From contig OX442318.1 in NCBI GenBank assembly GCA_949358305.1, positions 8,356,501 to 8,420,500 of the forward strand: a stretch of DNA of 64,000 nucleotides, read 5' to 3'. The notes beneath the pieces are model-generated. The model was not told the DNA's origin and ran no database searches. It worked only from the letters and a program-made list of their open reading frames with translations. Positions 56,541 through 64,000 of the stretch are shown here, piece after piece. The stretch's first letter is position 1, and every line of letters starts with the position of its first letter. A program made the translations under genes and the position numbers. The DNA is from Strigamia acuminata (Eukaryota; Arthropoda; Chilopoda; Geophilomorpha; Linotaeniidae).

Positions 56541-58829
56541 AAACAAATACACTATAGTCTTTTTCTTATTTCATTATTATCAGTTTTATATCAGTTTTTG
56601 GCAAATTTATTTTTCTTATTTAGTTGTTGGGTTATATGACACTCAAGGCGGATCTGGCGCTTGGACATTTTGTGGTTTTGGCCACTTCTTGTGTTTATAT
56701 CTTGACTGTTAAAATGTAGAATTCATTTTTTGTAAATATAAAATTAGAAATAGTGTTTTGTAATCAATTTATTTTGTCAGTTTTTTACCTGTCTGTCTGT
56801 AGGAGAGGTGAAAATTGACAACTTTGAATTTTTCCCATGCATAAATTTAATGTTTATAAATTTTCCAGAGGTCCGATTACTAACGAGCTCAACAACTTTG
56901 CTTGGGATAGGTACGCTACTTCTGCACCAAAAAAAAGTGAAAGCTTCTCATCGTTTAACAGCAGCTAGACTACAAATAGTTGGATGTAATCTCAAATCAA
57001 TGGAGAAATTGATGATGAATAAATATTCATGACAAATTGGTAAATGCGGATGAGGATTTTTGCAACTCTTTAGAAAGTCATTTTGAAAAAAGTGAAAGCT
57101 GCTCAAAGGTTTACAAATATTTTAGTTTAACACTAGAACAGCTAGACTGGTCAAAATGACCCAATGGGTTTCCAATAGTGATTTTTGATGCTTTACATCA
57201 TAAATCAACAAACGTGGCATTTTTCTTAAAGCAGAATAAAAAAAGAGAATTAACCTGCACGCAATGTTTTGGCGTCAAATTGATTTTTTTTTAAATTCAG
57301 AAACACCTTGGGCCGTCCCCAACAAATATGAAAAGACAAAGAACCACTCCATGGGTCATCCAGAAAAAGGTGACTGAAAAAATTTCCACAGTCCCAGAGA
57401 AGTCCAACCAAAAACATTTGAGATTGATTACAATTAATAGAGCAAGAATCTTGAAGAAAATTGCAAAAAAGAAAATACTTAAAACGAGAGGAGGATAAGA
57501 GCATCAAGCAGAAGCAGAAGCAACTACAAATAGTTGGATGTACTATCTCAAATCAATGAATAAATTGATAATAAATAAATATTCATGACAAATTGATAAA
57601 TGCTACACTCTGATGTATAGAGTGCAGTGTGCAGTCTTACAATCCCAACATTATGCCAACCAGAGCTCTCCTTTAGCATTATCTAGGAATGACCAGAGGT
57701 AGAGCAACAGATAATCAAATGTTCAACAGCCCTTGTTGTTTCATTAGGCGCGTTCAATCTTAAATGGAATTTGCTGATTTTCAGCCATGTGCATAGAGCA
57801 ATCAGAGCAGTTATTTTTGTTTGCAATTTTGTAATTGTTATTGGGAAAATCGTGATATTTTGCCATAATGTGGCATGGAATACCTCAAACAACAGTTGGA
57901 TATTGAAAAATCAGATTAACCAAACCCAGACTGGAACACCATCGTTTGGATGAACTAAGATTCTTAAAAATTTAACAAATGATATTAAATTCTGTACGAA
58001 AAATATATATTTAGTTCTGCTCCTATACAAGAGTTTCATTCCAATTCGAATCAAGATTAGGCCTAAACTGGAATCGAATCCAACAAACCAAATAGGAAAT
58101 ACACTTATTCACGAATGTGATTCCAAACCAAAAGAAAAAACCAAATAATTTTGCATTTCTCCATCTGTAAATGCATTTTTTCCATCTGCAAATACTTTTT
58201 TTTGCTTGAAAATGACATTTTTGAAGTTTATGACCATCCACTGATCACTTTGAAAATAAAAACCATGTTTCAGAAATCATAATCCAAACTTGATGTCACA
58301 AAAAATGACAAATGTCATTACCAATCGCGAAAAAAAAACCAAACTTGAAAAACCACCAAAACGCTCCAAAAAGCTCATCAATGTTCTTGCCAAATAAATA
58401 CCCAGCCGCTACATATCTGGAAGACAACACGTTCCGAACTAGGCCTATAGTAGGCCTAAAATGGCACCAAAGAATCACAAAAGAACAGGAGAAAATAAAT
58501 GGACCATTTTTTCAAAGAAATACTTGCTGTGAAAATCGCAGAAATGTTAATCCGTGTTCATGAAACCAATCAACCTTTTTGGAAATCAAATTCGAATGAA
58601 ATAACGCGAAAAACGAACACATCGTGTCGACCAGCAAAATCTTGCTTTTCACCTCGCCTCTTGCTGCTCGAGTCGAAACTACGTGACTGATTATTGTTGA
58701 GCGTATCGTATTGTTTATAGCATCGTCATAAAATGTTAGTAAAACGAGCAAAACATCGTGGAAATGCACAAAACGCACATTGGGTCGCAGCACTGGACTC
58801 TATTTTCTGGGCACGTAGTAAAAGGATGA
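56541..58829. other. Non-coding; a piggyBac-type end near 57128
   Basis: At 57126-57150 TTAA is followed by CACTAGAACAGC, matching the end of the element at 38032-38465; the partner end was not located. A segment around CAACTACAAATAGTTGGATG is present at about 56970 and 57523. No gene supported. Confidence 0.4.
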
Positions 58830-58895
58830 ACGGCCGAACGGCCCGGTATAGCGAAAACACGGTACCGCGCAACTATGGTGCGCCGATACCGGGTC
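58830..58895. repeat. GC-rich inverted repeat
   Basis: Arms GAACGGCCCGGTAT and ATACCGGGTCGTTC around an AT-poor centre; could be a small MITE or its core. A poly(T) run of 24 bases follows at 58976-58999. Confidence 0.55.
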
Positions 58896-58995
58896 GTTCG
58901 GCCCACATTCACGCCGTGTTCGGCCACCCGTCTGCCGCTTGCGAACGTCGGCCGATCATCGGACAAATTTAACAATTTTTTTTTTTTTTTTTTTT

Positions 58996-59934
58996 TTTTG
59001 CCGATACTGGGTCGAAAGTCAAGTTGTATTTGACACCCACGATCTTGATTTTTAATTTTCTTATTATTTTGTGACGATGACTACCCGGGATAGGAATTAA
59101 TGCTAAAAGTACAAGTGAAACTGCAGAGTGTAGTAAAGTGCAAAAGAATGAGACGTTTATGTTTATCAAAACATAGAACATTTATTCAAGTCAAATAAGT
59201 TATATAATGACTATGGCCGACAAAATGGCCAGTAAAATACGAGTGTAACTAGCTATACAAACGAGTGGCTCAAAAGCCCTAAAATAACGTTAACAGTTGT
59301 GTTCAGCCTTGAAATAAGAGTGTGTAAAGTTCTTATTTCGGGCGCAAAAGGTGTCGTCTGCAATCGGACTGATTGTCGTCTGCTTCGGTTGGTTCTGTGT
59401 AACTAAATTATCCGAGGAGTGCGGTTGTCTTTGCCGCATCGTCACAACTTTGGGTGACCATTGGTTTAAATATCTATTCGTAGATATTTACCAATTGGTC
59501 TATTTATGATTATCAAAATAACCATAAATAAAAGTTACTCAAAGTTAGACTTTAAATAAATAATTACACACGGATAAATTGGTTTGCAACTTATCGCGTG
59601 ACGTAATCAAACTTCTAGTTCCGTGGGAATATTAATGTGTAACTTATCGAAATAAGTTACAAGAATATTTGACCTTGGATAAACTCATCAAAGTGGCTCC
59701 GAAAATCATGTTGAATTTACAAATAAATCCAATCATGCAAAGGTATGAATTGAGTTATTAAATTACAAATAATCTAATAATCAAACATAACTAAAAAACC
59801 TGTATAAATAAAACGATTATGAAAAGACCCTGTCGATTCTGTTGCACCAAAGTACAACCAGCCCAGAATTGAATCAATGGCGCTCACGTCAATCCAACAT
59901 TAGGTTTGAATCTAATGTCTCGGCAGAAAAGGAA
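58996..59934. other. Non-coding, unidentified
   Basis: Moderately complex sequence with repeated TAACTTATCG and GATATTT words near 59460-59660. It could be part of an old element together with the tandem repeat that follows. No gene. Confidence 0.35.
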
Positions 59935-60118
59935 TTGAACACGGCATAAAATGCGCGTGCCCCTACAACGGAATGTTGGCATGTAGTCAGGTAAAGGGTT
60001 GAGCACGGAATTTAATGCACGTGCCCCTACAACGGAATGTTGGCATGAAGTACGGAAAAGGATTGAGCACGGAATTTAATGCACGTGCCCCTACAACGGA
60101 ATGTTGGCATGAAGCGAA
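59935..60118. repeat. Tandem repeat, 64-bp unit, three copies
   Basis: Copies start at about 59935, 59999 and 60063. The shared core is GCACGTGCCCCTACAACGGA followed by ATGTTGGCATG. The last two are almost identical. Just downstream the word AGGAAGTGGATAC is also repeated (about 60273 and 60316). Confidence 0.9.
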
Positions 60119-61364
60119 GCGTAGAATAAGGGCTCAAGTAGATATCAAACAGAAACAAAAACAAGAGCGAGCTATTTCCGGTTTACACCGGGTTATATGC
60201 TCAGAGAGAAGAATGAGTGGTCATTGCTCCAATAGGAGCACTGGTCACTCAAACTGTCCAATCCTAGTAACTAGGAAGTGGATACAGAGGACATAGTCTT
60301 CTACAAAGTCTGTCCCAGGAAGTGGATACGGAGGACACATTTGCAATTAAGGCTATTGTCTTAATTCAAAGTGTATCTTCAAACACTGTGGGTGGTGAGG
60401 GGTGACTTAATCCCTGTGGCCAGGTGTTGTTATAATTTGCCTAAAATTATAACACAACTGGAGGAATAAATACACAAATATATCATACTAGTATGATATA
60501 ATGCATAAAACTACCGTGGGTTTATATAAAACCTTTGATTTTATATAAATACACATAAATAACACATACATTCGAATTTCCCGCCAAAAAGGGAAATAGC
60601 GCCATCTATCGGTGAACTTGGGACTAAATATGACGTCATGACCGTCACAATTTTTTGGAATAAAATATCAATTACCGGTAACATACCAGTAATTATAATG
60701 TTTTTCTTTTGTCAGATTTTTTTTATCTTAGAAAAGAAAAGTACCGCACGATAATAAAAAAATTGTCTATAGGTACTTTTCTATATTGAAAAATGAACTA
60801 ATTCGTTTAAAATTGGCAAAAACTCAATTGTACTACAGTAGACAACTCGAAGATCCTATTTATCGGAATTTTGTTTGAGCAGTCCCATTTAAGTGTTGTT
60901 CTAAACAAGTTTACAACCGCCAAAGTAAACGTTGTGGATATTATAGGGTTAAAATTATATTCCAAAAACATTATAATCAAACTTCACAATTTTTCCCTCA
61001 AACCTCGACCTTAGCAAACTTCTGGAAAATGCAGCTGCAAACTCAACAGGAACTCTTAAAACGTACTATGTTTCATAATAACAATCGTCTGCAACTCTAC
61101 GGCGTAAAATCAGCGCTGTATTTCTGCTTAAAAATGACGATCAATGATCAGGGCTGGACTGGGTACAAATTTGTACCGGGAAATCAGGATGGGTCAGGCC
61201 ACAGGGACAGGCTAGGGTGGACAGGGACGAACCGTCAGGCCACTGGCCAACGGGTGAAGTGTTTTCATGTTTGTAGCATTGTAAGGCATCATAAGGCCTT
61301 GCGACGTTGCAGGTTATTTTGGCGTTTTTTTATAAAATTTTATAAATTTTTATTTTAAATTTTA
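60119..61364. other. Non-coding, unidentified
   Basis: A 109-codon frame at 61029-61358 has repeat-like Gly/Gln-rich content (CAGGGCTGGACTGGG, GACAGGG words) and no domain. No gene supported. Confidence 0.35.
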
Positions 61365-62930
61365 ATGAATGACCAATAAATTTAATGTTTGCAAAATGAT
61401 AAATTGTGTGGACTTAATTAATTTTATTCGTCTGTCATTAAAGCTTGATTGGAAATACGTTTAATTTATTTTATTTTATTTATTTTATTTTCTGTTCTTA
61501 ACGTGATGTTTGTTTATGTTTTTCTAATGTGTTGATTTAGATGGCTTTGGTTGTTGTCTGTTTCTTTCTGTCTGCTTCCTTTGATCTACTTTTGTTGGGG
61601 TGCCCCTCCTTGTAGGCTTTGGCTGTTGAGGGGCACCCACTCAATTTTATTTTTTAAGGAATAAAGTTATTATTTATTAATTATTATTATTATTATTAAT
61701 GTCTTTAATAAAATTTTTCTCTAAACTTGATAATAATTTACAAATTTTTTATAGAGATTGATTTGAATGACAAATACCATACGCGTTTGTTGTTTGCAAA
61801 AGGCTTTTCGTCCATTAAAAGTTATTTTAGAGTTTTATATAAAATTTTTATAAATTTTTATCATAAATTTCATTTAATTTTTATAAAATTTTTATAAATT
61901 TTCATTATAAATTTTATTTAATTTTTATAAAATTTTTATAAATTTTTATAAAATTTTTATAAATTTTTATTATAAATTTCATTTAATTTTTATTATAAAT
62001 TTCATTTAATTTTTATAAAATTTTTATAAATTTTCATTATAAATTTTATTTAATTTTTATAAAATTTTTATAAATTTTTATTATAAATTTTATTTATTTA
62101 CAAATTTTATATAGAGACTGATTTGAAAGATAAAAACCATACACGTTTGTTGTTTGCAAAGGCTTTTCGATCGTTAGAGGTTATTTTAAAGTTTTATATA
62201 CAATCTTTATAAAAATTTTATAAAATTTTTATAAATTTTTATTATAAATTTCATTTAATTTTTATAAAATTTTTATAAATTTTCATTATGAATTTTATTT
62301 AATTTTTATAAAATTTTTATAAATTTTTATTATAAATTTTATTTATTTACAAATTTTATATAGAGACTGATTTGAAAGATAAAAACCATACACGTTTGTT
62401 GTTTGCAAAGGCTTTTCGATCGTTAGAGGTTATTTTAGAGTTTTATATACAATCTTTATAAAAATTTTATAAAATTTTTATAAATTTGCATTATGACTTT
62501 TATTTAATTACAATTAAATTTTAATGTTTGCAAAAACCATAAATTGCGTGCACTTAATTAGTTTTTTTCTTCTGTCATTAAAGCTTGATTGGAATTACAG
62601 TTCTCTTTCTAACTCACTTTTATAATAAAACTCTATAAATCAAAATTTAGAGCCCACAAACAAACTTCTTACTGTTGCATGGTTAATGTTGTCTTAATAT
62701 AAATTTTATAAATTTTTTATAAAATTTTTATAAAATTTTTATAAAATTTTTATAAAATTTTTATAAATTTTTTATAAAATTTTTATAAATTTTTTATAAA
62801 TTTTCATTATAAATTTTATTAAATTACAATTAAATTTTAATGTTTGCAAAAACCATAAATTGTGTGCACTTAATTAGTTTTATTCATCCATCATTAAAGA
62901 TTGATTCGAATTACGTTTTATTTATTCTAT
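61365..62930. repeat. AT-rich satellite-like array with higher-order units
   Basis: A short unit like ATAAAATTTTTATAAATTTT is repeated irregularly at 61840-62100, 62210-62350, 62450-62500 and 62695-62820. A longer unit with TACAAATTTT...ATAGAGA and CGTTTGTTGTTTGCAAA occurs at about 61738, 62098 and 62346. A third unit (TTAATGTTTGCAAAA...GTCATTAAAGCTTGATTGGAA) occurs at about 61372, 62518 and 62835. Non-coding. Confidence 0.85.
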
Positions 62931-62961
62931 AAGTCATAGCTAAGCAATTAAAATATTTTAC

Positions 62962-62991
62962 TATAAATACAGGAGTCAAAAGTTGTCATTC
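62962..62991 (+). promoter_or_regulatory. Core promoter: TATA box plus TCAKTY initiator
   Basis: TATAAATA at 62962-62969 and TCATTC at 62986-62991, with the initiator A 26 bases downstream of the first T. This spacing and initiator are the arthropod consensus. It precedes the secreted-peptide gene. Confidence 0.75.
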
Positions 62992-63104
62992 ACAACTCAA
63001 CTTTGAAGATTCCTCATCTCTGCAACTGTAGGAAAAACTTTGGTAAGCATAAATAGTCATATTTAGTTTCACTTTATTTTACTTCATTTTTTCTGTTGCA
63101 GAAT

Positions 63105-63452
63105 ATGAAGAATATCGCTTTAAAAATCGCATTCATCGCAGTCTGCCTGGCGTGTTTTTTACTGACATGCGAAGCTGCTGACGGAGGGCAACCGGGTGGT
63201 GACCAAAAGTACGTTGTATTACGGTAAACCAGTCTAAACGTGTGACAGAAAAATGCGAAAGTTGTTTCGTTTGATCAAAAATGTTATTACTTTTGAGGGT
63301 CAAGGAATAATCAGAAAAATATCGAGTTGTTATGTTATTACAAGTCATTTACTCTCATTTCGCAATGTTTGTCATTCAAATAACAAATAATTTTCACTTT
63401 ATTTGCATTACAGAAGTGGACATGGTGATGGATCGAAAAATGGAGATAAAAC
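63105..63452 (+). CDS. Small secreted peptide, 5' part (continues)
   Basis: The leader exon (about 62988-63042) is followed by a 59-base 5'-UTR intron. Coding exon 1 (63105-63208) starts at the first ATG, three bases after the acceptor. It encodes a clear signal peptide (MKNIALKIAFIAVCLACFLL, cleavage expected after CEA) and the start of a Gly/Asp-rich chain (ADGGQPGGDQK). Exon 2 (63414-63452) is only 39 bases, phase 2 to 2, encoding SGHGDGSKNGDK. It ends in a good donor (AC|GTAAGA), so at least one more exon follows, not found here. Such TATA-driven genes with a signal peptide and a hydrophilic Gly-rich body are often secreted effectors, cuticle-associated or antimicrobial peptides; no family is recognised. 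Confidence 0.7.
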
Positions 63453-63639
63453 GTAAGAAAATATTTAAAAAATTTAATATTTAAGAAATATTTGAGAGAT
63501 TTTCAAATGTGTCGATCAGGACCAGTGAAGTTTTGCAAATTCAGGCGCAAAATTGATTAAAAGTAGATATAGTTTTGAGAGGCAGGGACAAGACGACGCG
63601 GACCAAATTGGCAATGGGCATATTTGGCGCCGAATTTAA

Positions 63640-63795
63640 AATGCCTAATTATTTTAATGAGATTTCAAATTGGCGAGCTACCAAATTGGCGATGAATAAA
63701 ATTGTCAAGCTCCCAAATTGGCGATGGGATAAAATTGTCGAGTTCCCAAATTGGCGATGGGTCAAATTGGCGATGGGTCAAATTGGCGATCGGTG
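63640..63795. repeat. Short tandem repeat around CAAATTGGCGATGGG
   Basis: About eight degenerate copies of CAAATTGGCGATG with linkers AAATTGTC and GAGTTCC. It lies just downstream, in minus-strand terms, of the exon at 63817. Confidence 0.75.
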
Positions 63796-63816
63796 TCCAA
63801 ACGACCAAAACCTCAC

Positions 63817-64000
63817 CCAGGATTCGTCTTTTCTTGAAACTTGCCCACTAAATGCTTCACCCATCCTTTCATGGACGTTTGATTGGCCGCTTGCGACTGT
63901 TCCAGCGCCAACTCCACCACAGTGTTTATCGTCGACGTCGAATGCTGCGAGCTCGTCTCGTCCGCGTTCTTATGACCCCAGGACTGCTGCCACAGCTCCA
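63817..64000 (-). CDS. Partial coding exon of an unidentified gene (runs off the right edge)
   Basis: The minus strand is open for 61 codons, GC-rich and protein-like, from the window edge to a donor CCTGG|GTGAGG at 63817. It begins ELWQQSWGHKNADETSS and ends VKHLVGKFQEKTNPG. It is Gln-, Ser- and Thr-rich in the middle, amphipathic near the end, with no recognised motif. Base composition contrasts sharply with the AT-rich neighbours, so it may belong to a host gene or another mobile element. It converges with the secreted-peptide gene. Confidence 0.55.

Noticed and set aside
57250-57507. 85-codon minus-strand frame with several Cys and Trp
   Set aside because: No splice sites or homologous copy in the window; composition could be chance.

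Overview
This window is nuclear DNA from a eukaryote, most likely an arthropod. It is AT-rich and sparsely genic. Its genes are split by short introns (about 50-100 bases, GT-AG plus one GC-AG), and it is full of short terminal-inverted-repeat (TIR) elements. Arthropod hints are a TATA box with a TCAKTY-type initiator near 62.96-62.99 kb, a short TTAGG-like stretch near 4.45 kb, a Ty3/Gypsy element with a tRNA-Ser-like primer site, and Ig domains of a type common in arthropods. A springtail-like genome would fit, but that is a guess; the species cannot be fixed by eye.

Layout. 0-4.6 kb: non-coding DNA with small TIR elements. 4.6-9.6 kb: a complete, apparently young Ty3/Gypsy retrotransposon on the minus strand (LTRs of equal length and identical by eye, 5-bp target duplication, one uninterrupted gag-pol frame). 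9.6-36 kb: almost gene-free, with many non-autonomous DNA transposons, several nested. It contains two weak candidate gene starts on the minus strand (17.3 kb, with a TATA box, and 36.1-36.25 kb). 36.3-42.9 kb: a rearranged duplication with two head-to-head-copied LRR genes (plus strand 37.4-39.6 kb, minus strand 40.3-42.8 kb), an LRR pseudogene between them, and a broken copy of the 3' end of the neighbouring CCP gene. 43.2-52.6 kb (minus strand): a gene for a membrane protein with about nine CCP/Sushi modules, a secreted Ig-domain protein, and six more symmetric Ig exons upstream. 53.6 kb: a CCP exon pseudogene copied from 45.0-45.3 kb. 54.4-56.5 kb: a small duplicated block with a one-MBT-domain gene between two related small membrane-peptide frames. 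56.5-63 kb: non-coding DNA with tandem and AT-rich satellite-like repeats. 63.0-63.45 kb: the 5' end of a small secreted-peptide gene with a clear core promoter. 63.8-64 kb: a coding exon of an unidentified minus-strand gene entering from the right edge.

How it fits together. The CCP and Ig genes are adjacent, on the same strand, and built from symmetric phase-1 exons, which suits exon shuffling and duplication. CCP and Ig ectodomains suggest cell-surface recognition or adhesion, possibly immune; that role is inference. The LRR genes look intracellular. The only mobile element that looks able to move on its own is the Ty3/Gypsy copy.

Gene models were made by eye from reading frame, splice sites and exon phase. 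Coordinates of weak first exons are tentative.
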